64,000 bases of DNA, taken from assembly GCF_002836775.1 (NCBI RefSeq), contig NZ_PJAQ01000066.1:310001-374000 (forward strand), read 5' to 3'. The position numbers and the translations under genes were made by a program. This document shows positions 38,521 through 48,062 of the stretch, piece by piece. The notes under the pieces are model-generated. The model worked only from the letters and a program-made list of their open reading frames with translations, had not been told where the DNA came from and did not search any database. Source of the DNA: Colwellia sp. 12G3. GTDB lineage: Bacteria; Pseudomonadota; Gammaproteobacteria; Enterobacterales; Alteromonadaceae. Positions within the stretch are counted from its first letter, which is position 1, and each line of letters starts with the position of its first letter.

Positions 38521-38685
38521 TTAATCTTCTTTGTTTTCTACTTGTTCTGCTCTAATTTTAGCTTCTTCAATACGCCATTTCTGTAATTCAGCATAATAGT
38601 GATCCCAAACACAAGGATTACAGGCACCACCGCCACAACAATCATCATCGGCAGGGGCTATTGGTTTTTCATGAGGATTTGGCAT
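38521..38685 (-). CDS. Small oxidoreductase-like domain protein (54 residues)
   Basis: Too short for most gene callers. The product begins MPNPHEKPIAPADDDCCGGG and continues ACNPCVWDHYYAELQKWRIEE. The CCGGGACNPCVWDHYY core matches the Oxidoreductase-like family (four cysteines followed by W-D-x-Y), found as a stand-alone small protein in proteobacteria and attached to larger proteins in eukaryotes. The cysteines suggest metal binding or redox activity; no function is established. It stands alone, with its own 3' stem-loop and the accC terminator upstream. Confidence 0.8.
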   Translation of the reverse strand: MPNPHEKPIAPADDDCCGGGACNPCVWDHYYAELQKWRIEEAKIRAEQVENKED

Positions 38686-38745
38686 GATTTTTTTAACTCA
38701 AAATATGTTGAAATTTAACTGAAATTATTAAAGCTATAGTAACAA

Positions 38746-38771
38746 AAAAGCTCTGCATTGGCAGAGCTTTT
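38746..38771 (-). terminator. Intrinsic terminator of aroQ-accB-accC
   Basis: On the reverse strand AAAAGCTCTGC, loop CAAT, GCAGAGCTTTT followed by TT. It lies 25 bp after the accC stop and ends that operon. Confidence 0.85.
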
Positions 38772-38795
38772 GTTTATTACAGACTAGAGAAGTCG

Positions 38796-40142
38796 TTAGT
38801 CAAGTTCGGCTAACTTGTGCTCTAAGTAATGAATGTTAGCACCGCCGTTAACAAAACCTTGATCTCTTAAAATATCTTGATGCAAAGTAATATTAGTTTT
38901 AATACCGTCAATCACTAACTCTGATAAAGCATTACGCATACGGGCAATGGCTACATCACGATTATCACCCCAAGTGATTAGCTTACCAATCATAGAATCA
39001 TAATATGGTGGAACAGAGTAACCCGCATATATATGAGAATCCCAACGTACACCTAAACCACCTGGTGGGTGGAAACGCGTAATTTTACCCGGTGAAGGAA
39101 TAAATGTACGAGGATCTTCCGCATTGATACGACATTCAATAGAGTGACCTGCAATTTTGATATCATCTTGGGTATAAGATAACGGTTGACCAGCAGCAAC
39201 ACGAAGTTGCTCTTTGATCAAATCAACACCTGTGATCATTTCAGTGACTGGATGCTCAACCTGAATACGTGTGTTCATTTCAATGAAGTAAAATTCACCA
39301 TTTTCATACAAGAATTCAAAAGTTCCAGCGCCGCGGTAGTTAATGTCAATACAAGCTTTACAACAACGCTCACCAATTTTGGCGCGCATTTCAGGTGTAA
39401 TGCCTGGTGCCGGAGCTTCTTCTACTACTTTTTGATGACGACGTTGCATTGAACAATCACGTTCACCTAAATGGATTGCAGCGCCTTTGCCGTCAGCCAT
39501 TATCTGAATTTCAACATGACGTGGATTTTCAAGGAATTTTTCCATGTAAACCATATCATTCTTGAAAATAGTGCCGGCTTCTTTTTTAGTTAAGGCAATA
39601 GACTCTATTAGGTCTTCTTCATTACGCACAACACGCATACCACGGCCACCACCGCCACCTGCTGCTTTAACGATAATAGGGTAACCAATGCGTTTAGCAT
39701 GGGCTTTGTTTGCTGCTTCATCATCATCCAATGGACCATCAGAGCCAGGTACACAAGGTACTCCTGCTACTTTCATTGCTTTGATTGCTTGAACTTTATC
39801 ACCCATTATACGGATGCTTTCTGCTTTTGGACCGATAAAGGCAAAACCAGAATTTTCAACCTGCTCAGCAAAGTCAGCATTTTCAGCTAAAAATCCATAA
39901 CCAGGGTGAATAGCTACGGCATTAGTTAATTCTGCAGCAGTGATGATTGCAGGAATATTAAGGTAACTATCAGGTGCCGGAGCTTTACCAATACAGATAG
40001 TTTCATCAGCTAATAAAACGTGTTTTAGATTTTTATCAGCAGTTGAATGCACAGCGACTGTTTTAATACCTAACTCTTTACAAGCACGTAATATTCTTAA
40101 GGCAATTTCGCCACGATTGGCGATAACAACTTTTTCTAACAT
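38796..40142 (-). CDS. accC: Biotin carboxylase subunit of acetyl-CoA carboxylase
   Basis: ATP-dependent carboxylation of biotin on BCCP, the first half of the acetyl-CoA carboxylase reaction for fatty-acid synthesis. 448 residues, as in E. coli. N-terminal [22 protein letters not shown], the ATP-grasp glycine loop [35 protein letters not shown], and the catalytic [14 protein letters not shown] are all intact. Third gene of aroQ-accB-accC, 45 bp after accB. Confidence 0.98.
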   Translation of the reverse strand: MLEKVVIANRGEIALRILRACKELGIKTVAVHSTADKNLKHVLLADETICIGKAPAPDSYLNIPAIITAAELTNAVAIHPGYGFLAENADFAEQVENSGFAFIGPKAESIRIMGDKVQAIKAMKVAGVPCVPGSDGPLDDDEAANKAHAKRIGYPIIVKAAGGGGGRGMRVVRNEEDLIESIALTKKEAGTIFKNDMVYMEKFLENPRHVEIQIMADGKGAAIHLGERDCSMQRRHQKVVEEAPAPGITPEMRAKIGERCCKACIDINYRGAGTFEFLYENGEFYFIEMNTRIQVEHPVTEMITGVDLIKEQLRVAAGQPLSYTQDDIKIAGHSIECRINAEDPRTFIPSPGKITRFHPPGGLGVRWDSHIYAGYSVPPYYDSMIGKLITWGDNRDVAIARMRNALSELVIDGIKTNITLHQDILRDQGFVNGGANIHYLEHKLAELD

Positions 40143-40187
40143 GGAATAACCCTTATTTTTAAAATCTTTTATTTTAGATCAGTGGGC

Positions 40188-40634
40188 TTATTCAATGATG
40201 AATAAAGGTTGGTCAAATTCAATGGCATCTTCATTTTGTGCTAATACTTCTTTGATAACGCCAGACTTATCAGCTTCGATTTGGTTCATCATCTTCATTG
40301 CTTCAACAATACATAATGTATCACCAGCATTTACATGCTTACCAACTTCAGCGAATGCAGGAGAATCAGGTGAAGCAGATGCATAGTAAGTGCCCACCAT
40401 AGGTGAACGAACGATATGACCAGTAATTACTGGTGCAGCCGCTTCCGCAGGCGCTGCTAAAGGTGCTACTGCTGCAGGTGCTGCCATAGGAGCTTGCTGC
40501 ATCATAGGGGCCTGTTGCATTACAACAGCACCACGGCTTATACGTACTGATTCTTCACCTTCAGAGATCTCTAATTCGTTGATACCTGACTCTTCAACCA
40601 GTTCGATAAGTTTTTTGATTTTACGAATATCCAT
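40188..40634 (-). CDS. accB: Biotin carboxyl carrier protein
   Basis: Carries biotin between AccC and the carboxyltransferase. 148 residues: N-terminal [20 protein letters not shown], a flexible Ala/Pro/Met/Gln linker (about 38-70), and the lipoyl-type domain with EAMKM, biotinyl-Lys114, ending DQPLFIIE. Lies between aroQ and accC on the same strand, 91 and 45 bp away. Confidence 0.97.
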   Translation of the reverse strand: MDIRKIKKLIELVEESGINELEISEGEESVRISRGAVVMQQAPMMQQAPMAAPAAVAPLAAPAEAAAPVITGHIVRSPMVGTYYASASPDSPAFAEVGKHVNAGDTLCIVEAMKMMNQIEADKSGVIKEVLAQNEDAIEFDQPLFIIE

Positions 40635-40725
40635 TGGGACACCTTAATTTGGGTTACTAAAATATATATTTAAAATATAAGTTAATGATTGGTCATTAAC
40701 TGTTACGGTTTGTTACTTGTTCTTA

Positions 40726-41184
40726 TTAATCGATTTGTGCTTTATTTAGGTAGGTATGAGCAGCATCAAGGGCAAAGCTATAACCTTGCGCACCAAAACC
40801 GCAAATAACACCTGTGGCAATATCAGATAAGTAAGAGTGTTTTCTGAAAGATTCACGAGCATGCACATTTGATAAATGCACCTCTATAAAAGGGATCGCA
40901 ACAGATAATAAGGCATCTCTTAGCGCTACACTCGTATGTGTGAAAGCGGCAGGGTTGATGATAATAAAATCAATTTGTTGGTAACCTTGATGAATCGCAT
41001 CGATTAATTCATGTTCAGCATTGCTTTGAAGATGTTGTAACGTTATATGCTTTTCACCAGCTTGCTGGCTCAGCTCTGCTATGATGTCAGATAAGCTTTG
41101 CTTACCATAAATGGTAGGCTCTCGTTTACCCAGCATATTTAAGTTTGGTCCATTTAACACTAAAACTGTAAACTTGGCGGTCAT
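40726..41184 (-). CDS. aroQ: 3-Dehydroquinate dehydratase, type II
   Basis: Third step of the shikimate pathway: 3-dehydroquinate to 3-dehydroshikimate. 152 residues of the dodecameric type II family: [17 protein letters not shown] with the catalytic arginine and tyrosine, [20 protein letters not shown], and [19 protein letters not shown]. Heads the aroQ-accB-accC cluster, an arrangement common in gammaproteobacteria. Confidence 0.97.
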   Translation of the reverse strand: MTAKFTVLVLNGPNLNMLGKREPTIYGKQSLSDIIAELSQQAGEKHITLQHLQSNAEHELIDAIHQGYQQIDFIIINPAAFTHTSVALRDALLSVAIPFIEVHLSNVHARESFRKHSYLSDIATGVICGFGAQGYSFALDAAHTYLNKAQID

Positions 41185-41455
41185 CTTCTGCTAAAACACT
41201 ATAAAATAATAATTGGCGCTAATAATTACATAAAATAGAGTCGCTGTGAACAAAAAAAGTTAATTTTTGCCATGTTTTTTGTTATTGACGATAATAGCCC
41301 TGTTTTCGAGGAACATAGCAGCAAAGTGCTGGTCATACCTCTTTTGTGTGAGGTAAATGTTTGATTTTTTGATAAATTGGGCTATTATTATTGAGTTATT
41401 GTTATTACCACATTGATTTATAAAAGTTTTTTTTACATTTGTTCAGTTTTATTGT

Positions 41456-41461
41456 AAGGGA
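41456..41461 (+). promoter_or_regulatory. Ribosome-binding site that argues for an AUU start at 41468
   Basis: AAGGGA lies 6 bases before ATT at 41468. The reading frame has a stop at 41414 and no ATG, GTG or TTG between that stop and 41513, so this site can only serve the ATT. Confidence 0.6.
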
Positions 41462-41467
41462 CCTCAC

Positions 41468-41956
41468 ATTAAACACTATTCCCTCGTTATTGTACTCATA
41501 CTTGCTTGCCTTGTGACTTCACAAGTTTCAGCGATTGAGGTAATAACTCATCCCCAAGTTACTGAAAGTAACTTAACTAAGTCGCAGTTAAGGCGTATTT
41601 ATACAATGCGTCAATTGCGTTGGAGTGATAATAGTGCAATTAGTGTTTTTGTTTTACCTAGTCAGCACAATCTCCATCAGCGGTTTGCTAAAGAGCAATT
41701 ACAAATATTCCCCTATCAACTTAACCGTATCTGGCACAAATTAACTTACTCAGGTTTAGGTGTTGCACCTACAATCGTTAGATCTCAAGAAGAACTTATT
41801 CAGGCCGTTATAAAAACACCAGGTGCTATTGGTTATATAGATGACGAATCATTAAGAAAAATAAAGAAAAATAAGAGTATAAAAGTCTCTGAAATGGAAG
41901 AAGGTCAACAGGTTAGCGGTAAAGGAGTAGTCAATGTTGTCAAAATTAAAGACTAA
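41468..41956 (+). CDS. Periplasmic phosphate-binding-like (PBP superfamily) protein with AUU start
   Basis: From ATT at 41468 the product is 162 residues beginning (M)KHYSLVIVLILACLVTSQVSA, a complete signal peptide with cleavage before IEVITHPQV. The mature part resembles the PstS-like periplasmic binding fold in short form (LTKSQLRRIYTMRQLRWSDN, ...GAIGYIDDESLRK). The only conventional start, GTG at 41513, would delete most of the signal peptide. A good ribosome site supports ATT. First gene of a unit with an outer-membrane barrel and a GGDEF/EAL protein; overlaps the barrel gene by 23 bp. Ligand unknown. Confidence 0.75.
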   Translation: MKHYSLVIVLILACLVTSQVSAIEVITHPQVTESNLTKSQLRRIYTMRQLRWSDNSAISVFVLPSQHNLHQRFAKEQLQIFPYQLNRIWHKLTYSGLGVAPTIVRSQEELIQAVIKTPGAIGYIDDESLRKIKKNKSIKVSEMEEGQQVSGKGVVNVVKIKD

Positions 41957-43220
41957 TGCTGCAATTAAAGTAACGAGTAGAGTTAAGTATTCATATTGTT
42001 TGAGACTGTCTGTTATTCGAACAGTAATGCTTGCGATCATTATTACTGCTTGCTACGCAGGTTCGACAAAAGCTGAAGAGGAAAAAAATCATTCAAATTC
42101 GCAAGAACTTCAATTACATGGCTTTATCTCACAAGGGATAATTGATGTTAATGGCAGTGACTTTGTTAATGATGATGGAGACCTATCGGCGGAATTAACT
42201 GAAATTGGCCTTAATGCTTCGTATCAATTATCCGATCAATTTCGTCTTGCCGGGCAAGTCGTTTATTTAGATGGTGGAAATAGATACGAAAAAGGTTTCC
42301 GAGTAGATTATGCACTACTTGATTGGTCAGCTTACAATAGCGAATCTTGGCAAGCTAATGTTTATTTAGGACGTTTTAAAAATAATCATTGGCTTTACTC
42401 TAGCTCAAGAGTTGTTCCTTTTGCGCGACCTAGTATTATTTTGCCACAATCTGTATATTTTGATGGTTTTCGTGACATTGCGGTGGGTAGTGACGGTGCG
42501 GCAATCAAAATTAGTCATAGTCATGATGAACTAGGCAATTTTGATTTTAGTTTGAGCTATGGTAAATCACCTATTTCGGATGAACAAACAGATATCCTGT
42601 TAGGAGACATTGCTATGGGGGTAGCCAAGCAAGATTATGAAACCCATGGAAGCTTTTACTGGCAGCCTTATTTTTCACCATGGCGTTTTGGTTTTTCCTT
42701 CCTTGATTCAGATTTCACCTATAAAAGAAATGAAGCGTTTGATTTTTTTACTGATGCTGATTTTAGTTTCCAGTTTTATACAATCAATGCACTTTATGAA
42801 GGTGAGTACTGGGAGTTTAGTGGGGAAATATATCAACAACGTTTTGTTACGGATGGCTTTTACGGACCAGATTTTTATAAAGATAGTACTGGTCAAGGTT
42901 ATTATGGTCAAATACGTTATAAGTTGACCTCAGATTTAACTGTATTGGCTCGATATGAAGACTTTTACTTAGATAAAGATGATAAAGATGGCAAGTTGTT
43001 GGAACAAAATACAGGAGGAGTCGTTCCTTATTATTTCGGCTTCCATAAAGATATTACCTTAGGGCTCAATTACGATATCACCAGTAATTTTAGTGCTCGT
43101 ATAGAGTATCATTGGGTGAACGGCGCAGGTAGACTGACCCCTGTAGTGGTGCCAAATACATTAATTAACGACTCCGAAGACTGGCAAATGTGGGCTGTCC
43201 AGTTGATGTATTGGTTTTAG
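41934..43220 (+). CDS. Outer-membrane beta-barrel (porin-like) protein
   Basis: 428 residues. AAAGGAG at 41921-41927 with 6-base spacing fixes the start inside the previous gene. A long signal sequence has a basic N-region and the core VMLAIIITACYAGSTKA. The mature part begins LQLHGFISQGIIDVN and is alternating beta strands of a porin-like barrel (INLEIGLNASYQL-type strands, periodic Tyr/Phe/Trp), ending in WAVQLMYWF with the C-terminal aromatic needed for Bam insertion. No specific porin family was recognised. The gene sits between a periplasmic binding-like protein and a GGDEF/EAL sensor (13 bp away), so it may admit or bind the same ligand. Confidence 0.8.
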   Translation: MLSKLKTNAAIKVTSRVKYSYCLRLSVIRTVMLAIIITACYAGSTKAEEEKNHSNSQELQLHGFISQGIIDVNGSDFVNDDGDLSAELTEIGLNASYQLSDQFRLAGQVVYLDGGNRYEKGFRVDYALLDWSAYNSESWQANVYLGRFKNNHWLYSSSRVVPFARPSIILPQSVYFDGFRDIAVGSDGAAIKISHSHDELGNFDFSLSYGKSPISDEQTDILLGDIAMGVAKQDYETHGSFYWQPYFSPWRFGFSFLDSDFTYKRNEAFDFFTDADFSFQFYTINALYEGEYWEFSGEIYQQRFVTDGFYGPDFYKDSTGQGYYGQIRYKLTSDLTVLARYEDFYLDKDDKDGKLLEQNTGGVVPYYFGFHKDITLGLNYDITSNFSARIEYHWVNGAGRLTPVVVPNTLINDSEDWQMWAVQLMYWF

Positions 43221-43233
43221 AAGTAGTAGTAAA

Positions 43234-45705
43234 ATGAATAAAAAATTTGTGAGTGTACCAACCAAGCTTTTGACATTAATTGTCACAACCTTACTCTTTC
43301 TAGCGGTAGGTTTTTCATCGTTATCCTATTGGCGTTTACAAGCCGATTATCAAGAATTTCAACAAAACAATATTGCCCAAGGGCAGGTACAGGTAAATTT
43401 ACATAATAGTATTTTACGTAACAAGTTAACTGTCTGGTTAGAGTCATTCACCGATTTAATAGAATTATCACAACAAGATGACTTTTCTACTTTAGCGGTA
43501 CAACTTGAGAAGCAATATGATGCTTTACAGTTACATCTTAATGTAGAAGATATTTGGTTAGTGGATGACAAAGAAAATATATTATTTGCAACTAATGACT
43601 TCCCCCAAGTAGTGCAAGATAACATTGCTCAAGTCTTTAGATTGCAAGAGCCTGAGCATCGAATATATTGTCCGCAAAGTTGCCAATTATTATTGAGTTT
43701 GCCTTTGCTCAATAAGCAAGGAGACATGGTCGTTGTTACCATGAGTACTTCACTAGTTGATATGCTATTTGCTCTAAAGACAACATTAAATAGAGATGTT
43801 GCCGTCATTCGTATTCCTGTAAAAGGTAATAATGGCATAAAGTCCACTCCGGCTAAAGTCATCTCTGCGTCTAATATGGGGCTAGCAGAGTCCTTGTTAG
43901 TAATGAATAAATCATACTCAGCACTTAATCAAGCGTTAGAACAAGGCTTGTATCTTGATTTAAAGAATAATAGCTATTTGATTAATTTATTACCTCTGTC
44001 AAAGCAAGCTAAGCAAGATTTTTATTTAGCTTTAATTGATGATGTAACAGCATACAAAGCAAAAAATGATGCTTATCAAAAGCGCTTTATTCTATCGTTA
44101 AGTCTCATTTTTATCATGTTAGCGGCCTTTGTTTATTTTATTTCGAGTCCTTTTACTAAGCGATTATTGCTGCTATCCAATGCCTTGCCTTTATTAGCAC
44201 AAAAAAAATTCGGTCAGTTCCGCCAAGTTGATTTAAAAAGGCCAAGACTGTTTGCAGATGAATTAGATGTTTTGGCTAATTCCTCGCAAGAACTTAGTTT
44301 TGAATTAGAGCAACTGAACTTGGTAGTCGAACAAAAAACCAAAGAATTAGAAAATATCGCAATGTACGATTTACTAACAGGTTTACCAAATAGGAATATG
44401 TTGAATTACCAGTTACGCAAATCACTCGGTAATATTGCCCGTCATAAAAGCGGTGTTGCAGTGCTCTTTCTTGATTTAGATGACTTTAAAAAGGTTAACG
44501 ACAGTAATGGCCACAGTATTGGCGACAAACTACTTATTCAAGCGGCAGACCGTGTTCGCGTTAGTGTTGGTGAAGTCGATTTAGCTTGCCGTTTTGGTGG
44601 TGATGAGTTCGTTATTGTACTAAGTCACCTTAGAGGCGTTGCGGAAGCTATTGAAGTCGCAGAGAAGGTATTACTTCAATTTAAAGATGCAATAAAACTC
44701 GGTTCAAATATTTTCTACGTATCAACTAGCATAGGTATTGCTTACACCGAGTCAGCGACAGAAAAATCAGATGATTTGATCAGTCATGCAGATATTGCCA
44801 TGTACGAAGCTAAAGATAATGGTGGTGGTCAATATCATATTTACCATCAAGAAATGTTTCAGCGTGTCGCTCATCGAGTCATGCTCGAAGGTGAAGTTAG
44901 ACAAGCATTAGCTAAGCAACAATTCAGCTTAAGTTTACAACCGCAAATATGTGCTAAAACAAAAAAAATATATGGTTTTGAAGCGCTATTACGTTGGCAA
45001 CACCCTGATCGCGGCATGATTTCTCCTGAGGACTTTATCCCCATTTTAGAAAACTCCCAGCACATGATTGAATTGGGCTATTGGATTATACGTCGTTGCT
45101 TTGAGTTAATCGTAGAGCTGAAAAAATATGGTTTAGAAGACGTTCGTATCGCGATTAACTTATCTGCAGGACAATTTATAGATGCTAATTTACCAAACTT
45201 CTTAAACAATTTATTAGCCGAGTTTTCATTATCAGCGCAAAGTTTTGAGTTGGAATTAACAGAGCAAACGTTAGTGAAAGATATGGACCATACTATTGCT
45301 ATGATGCAGTCTTTAAAAAATATTGGCTTTAGTTTTGCTATTGATGATTTTGGTACGGGCTATTCATCGTTAGCTTACTTGAAGAAAATGCCTGTTGATG
45401 TGATTAAAATAGATAAAAGCTTTATCTTTGGCATGTTAGAGAACCATTCGGATTTTCAAATAATTACTTCCACCATTGCAATGGTGAAAAACCTAGGTTT
45501 GATGGTGGTTGCTGAAGGTGTTGAAACTCAGGCACAACTGCGTAGCTTAACTGAGAATGATTGCGATATTATTCAAGGGTACTATTACTCCAAGCCAATC
45601 CCAGAAAAAGAATTATTATCTTCGTTAGATAGACAAACAACAGGTGGTTACTGGAAAGTACCTAAAAGTGTAACTGATAACCTCTCAGCAGATAAGTCAG
45701 CCTAG
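43234..45705 (+). CDS. Membrane-bound GGDEF/EAL c-di-GMP enzyme with periplasmic sensor region
   Basis: 823 residues. Helix 1 at about 10-30 and helix 2 at about 285-305 bracket a ~250-residue periplasmic sensor region; a HAMP-like stretch and short coiled coil follow (about 310-380). The diguanylate cyclase domain has the full motif RFGGDEF (GGDEF at 455-459). The phosphodiesterase domain has EAL at 583-585, NLSAGQF, TEQTLV, DDFGTGYSS and VAEGVET, all as in active enzymes. Both domains therefore look catalytically competent. Downstream of the binding protein and barrel by 13 bp, so it probably reads their periplasmic signal. Confidence 0.93.
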   Translation: MNKKFVSVPTKLLTLIVTTLLFLAVGFSSLSYWRLQADYQEFQQNNIAQGQVQVNLHNSILRNKLTVWLESFTDLIELSQQDDFSTLAVQLEKQYDALQLHLNVEDIWLVDDKENILFATNDFPQVVQDNIAQVFRLQEPEHRIYCPQSCQLLLSLPLLNKQGDMVVVTMSTSLVDMLFALKTTLNRDVAVIRIPVKGNNGIKSTPAKVISASNMGLAESLLVMNKSYSALNQALEQGLYLDLKNNSYLINLLPLSKQAKQDFYLALIDDVTAYKAKNDAYQKRFILSLSLIFIMLAAFVYFISSPFTKRLLLLSNALPLLAQKKFGQFRQVDLKRPRLFADELDVLANSSQELSFELEQLNLVVEQKTKELENIAMYDLLTGLPNRNMLNYQLRKSLGNIARHKSGVAVLFLDLDDFKKVNDSNGHSIGDKLLIQAADRVRVSVGEVDLACRFGGDEFVIVLSHLRGVAEAIEVAEKVLLQFKDAIKLGSNIFYVSTSIGIAYTESATEKSDDLISHADIAMYEAKDNGGGQYHIYHQEMFQRVAHRVMLEGEVRQALAKQQFSLSLQPQICAKTKKIYGFEALLRWQHPDRGMISPEDFIPILENSQHMIELGYWIIRRCFELIVELKKYGLEDVRIAINLSAGQFIDANLPNFLNNLLAEFSLSAQSFELELTEQTLVKDMDHTIAMMQSLKNIGFSFAIDDFGTGYSSLAYLKKMPVDVIKIDKSFIFGMLENHSDFQIITSTIAMVKNLGLMVVAEGVETQAQLRSLTENDCDIIQGYYYSKPIPEKELLSSLDRQTTGGYWKVPKSVTDNLSADKSA

Positions 45706-45718
45706 CTTAGGCTGACTT
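45694..45718 (+). terminator. Stem-loop overlapping the GGDEF/EAL stop codon
   Basis: AAGTCAGCCTA, loop GCT, TAGGCTGACTT, then TCTCT. The stem includes the TAG stop at 45703-45705. Convergent with dsbD; probably terminates the sensor operon. Confidence 0.65.
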
Positions 45719-45760
45719 TCTCTACCAACGACTAACGTGTCAAGTTAACGCTAACCCAGG

Positions 45761-47602
45761 TTATTTGAATATCGACTGAACGTGGGCAGCAAACTCACTG
45801 GCTTTCATAAAGCCAGTGGTACGTTGTTTCGTTAATTCATTTCCTTGTAAATCAAAAAACAAAATTGAAGGTAAACCCAAAATGGTATAATGCTGAACAA
45901 GTTCGGCATTTTCAATTGAGTCAAAGTCAGTCATGTCAATTTGCAACCAGACACTGTTAGCCAATGCTTTTTGTACTTGAGCGTCTACAAAGGTATATTT
46001 CTCAAACTCTTTACAAGCAATACACCAATCCGCATACAAATCTACCATCACGGTTTTACCCTGCATATTGGCACTTACTACTTCATTTTGTAGCTGTGCT
46101 AAAGAGGTTACTTGTTTAAAAGTAGCGTGCTGAGCAGCATCGGAAACCATGGATTTGCTTGGAAAAACTAACTGGTATGCCAGGTTAGCACCAAAAAACA
46201 ACATTAAAAATATGACTAGAGAACGCAGACCATACCAAAAGCCTTTTACTTGCTGATCATTTTGCGCAGCATGGTTTTGGTTAGCAACATAGAAGTAGCT
46301 TGCACTGACTAATATTAATATGGCCCATAACGCTTGGCTAGCCACTTCAGGGATAAAGCGTTCAAGTAAAAAGATAGGAACGGCAAGTAATAATAGACCG
46401 AAGATATTTTTGATGATATTCATCCATGCGCCGGCTTTAGGTAGTAATTTACCACCAGAGCTACCGAGTATTAGCAAAGGTAAACCCATACCTAAGCTTA
46501 GTGCGTATAACGCTGAGGCACCAAGCACTACATCACCTGTTTGAGAAATGTATAATAATGCACCGGTTAATGGTGCTGTAGTACAGGGAGACGCAACTAA
46601 TCCCGAGATAACGCCCATCATTAACACACCAGTAATTGAACCACCTTTTTGCTGATTACTCATAGTATTGAGTTTATTTTGCCAGCTAGCAGGTAAGGCT
46701 AAATTAAATACACCAAACATAGAAAGCGCTAGAAAAATAAATAAAACACTCAGGCCAATTAATACGATAGGGTGCTGAAATACAGCCTGGAATTTAGCGC
46801 CAGCCAATGCAACCACTACACCTAACAGAGTGTAAGTAACTGCCATGCCTTGTACGTAGAAAAAAGATAAAGTAAAGGCTTTTTTAGTTGTTAACTGCTT
46901 GCCTTGACCAACAATAATTCCGGTTAAAATAGGGTACATAGGGAAAACACAGGGCGTGAATGACAATAATAAACCGCCAACGAAAAAGGCAACCAGCGTT
47001 AATAACAAACTATCCTGCTTGAGCATGTCAGATAATTGATGTTGTTCACTTTTTTCAACCACAGCTTGACTTGTTTGAATGTCTTCATTGTTGCTAGGGG
47101 CTGATAAAGATGAGTTAAGAACAGTATTTTCTGCTGTAATTAATTCGCTTAGCTCAATAGTTTTACTCGTTGGTGGATAACATAGCCCTTTTTCAGCACA
47201 GCCTTGATAAGTAACTTTGATAGTGCCATCGCTTGAAACTTGTTCAAGATTTATAATGAATGTTAATCGCTCAGTAAATATTTTTTGAATACCAAAAAAT
47301 TCATCTTCGTGGTCTATACCTTCAGGCAATAAAACCGGAGTGAAGTTGATATTTTTACCTTTGAATTTAAATTGGTGGCGATAAAGGTAATAGCCGGGAG
47401 CAATATCGAAACTAACTTCTAATTGATTATTTTTCTGATCAAAATTAAAAGAGAATGCTTGGTCAACTTTTAAAAACTCATCATCATTGCTAAACAAGCT
47501 GGTATTAGAGACATCAAAAATCGATTGCTTTTCTTGTGCAGCAGCGGGGGTAAAAGTAAAAGCTGCTAACATCAATAAGCATAGGGATAGTAAATTTTTC
47601 AT
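45761..47602 (-). CDS. dsbD: Thiol:disulfide interchange protein DsbD
   Basis: Moves electrons from cytoplasmic thioredoxin to periplasmic DsbC, DsbG and cytochrome c maturation. 613 residues: signal peptide (LLSLCLLMLAAFTFTPAAAQ), an N-terminal immunoglobulin-like domain with GCAEKGLCYPP holding the reactive cysteine pair, eight membrane helices (about 195-455) with PCVFPMYPIL and SPCTTAPLTG cysteines, and a C-terminal thioredoxin domain with Cys527-Ile-Ala-Cys530. Downstream of cutA by 5 bp, the same pairing as in E. coli. Confidence 0.97.
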   Translation of the reverse strand: MKNLLSLCLLMLAAFTFTPAAAQEKQSIFDVSNTSLFSNDDEFLKVDQAFSFNFDQKNNQLEVSFDIAPGYYLYRHQFKFKGKNINFTPVLLPEGIDHEDEFFGIQKIFTERLTFIINLEQVSSDGTIKVTYQGCAEKGLCYPPTSKTIELSELITAENTVLNSSLSAPSNNEDIQTSQAVVEKSEQHQLSDMLKQDSLLLTLVAFFVGGLLLSFTPCVFPMYPILTGIIVGQGKQLTTKKAFTLSFFYVQGMAVTYTLLGVVVALAGAKFQAVFQHPIVLIGLSVLFIFLALSMFGVFNLALPASWQNKLNTMSNQQKGGSITGVLMMGVISGLVASPCTTAPLTGALLYISQTGDVVLGASALYALSLGMGLPLLILGSSGGKLLPKAGAWMNIIKNIFGLLLLAVPIFLLERFIPEVASQALWAILILVSASYFYVANQNHAAQNDQQVKGFWYGLRSLVIFLMLFFGANLAYQLVFPSKSMVSDAAQHATFKQVTSLAQLQNEVVSANMQGKTVMVDLYADWCIACKEFEKYTFVDAQVQKALANSVWLQIDMTDFDSIENAELVQHYTILGLPSILFFDLQGNELTKQRTTGFMKASEFAAHVQSIFK

Positions 47603-47607
47603 TAAGC

Positions 47608-47919
47608 CTACTTCAAAGAATTAGTGATCCAGTTTAAATAATGCTTATCACCTTGCTGGATATTCAAGGCAATAACTTCCACCACGTCATACGGGTGTAA
47701 TTGGTTAATTCGATCATTTAACATTACGAATTTATTTTCATCGGTTTTTATCAGTAATTGTACTTCACTGTCGCAATGTAACTCGTCCTGCCAACTATAT
47801 ACAGAGGTAATGTTGGAGACAATATTTACACAGGCGGCAAGCTTTTCTGTCACTAGATGTTGTGCAATATTTTTAGCTACTATTTCATCAGGGCAGGTTG
47901 TGAGTACTAATTGATACAA
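47608..47919 (-). CDS. cutA: Divalent-cation tolerance protein CutA
   Basis: 103-residue trimeric CutA1-family protein, linked to copper tolerance in E. coli although its exact role is unsettled. Family features: LTTCPDEIVAKNIAQHLVTEKLAACVNI, YSWQDELHCDSEVQLLIKT and HPYDVVEVIALNI. Begins the cutA-dsbD operon; 5 bp separate the genes. Confidence 0.95.
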   Translation of the reverse strand: MYQLVLTTCPDEIVAKNIAQHLVTEKLAACVNIVSNITSVYSWQDELHCDSEVQLLIKTDENKFVMLNDRINQLHPYDVVEVIALNIQQGDKHYLNWITNSLK

Positions 47920-48062
47920 TTTTGTTACCTAATCGTTTTGTTCTGTTGATAGTATACCTTGAGTATTAAGGAAAACTTAGGGCTAATCTCAATAGACAAT
48001 CGTTGGCCTTGAAAAAGACCTGATTAGCCCAATATAAGTTTCATAGAAAATAAGGAATTATT

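Noticed and set aside
41185..41467. Possible c-di-GMP riboswitch before the sensor operon (hairpin ACCTC/GAGGT and AGCA/TGCT)
   Set aside because: The conserved GEMM core and tetraloop receptor are not present; only short chance hairpins.
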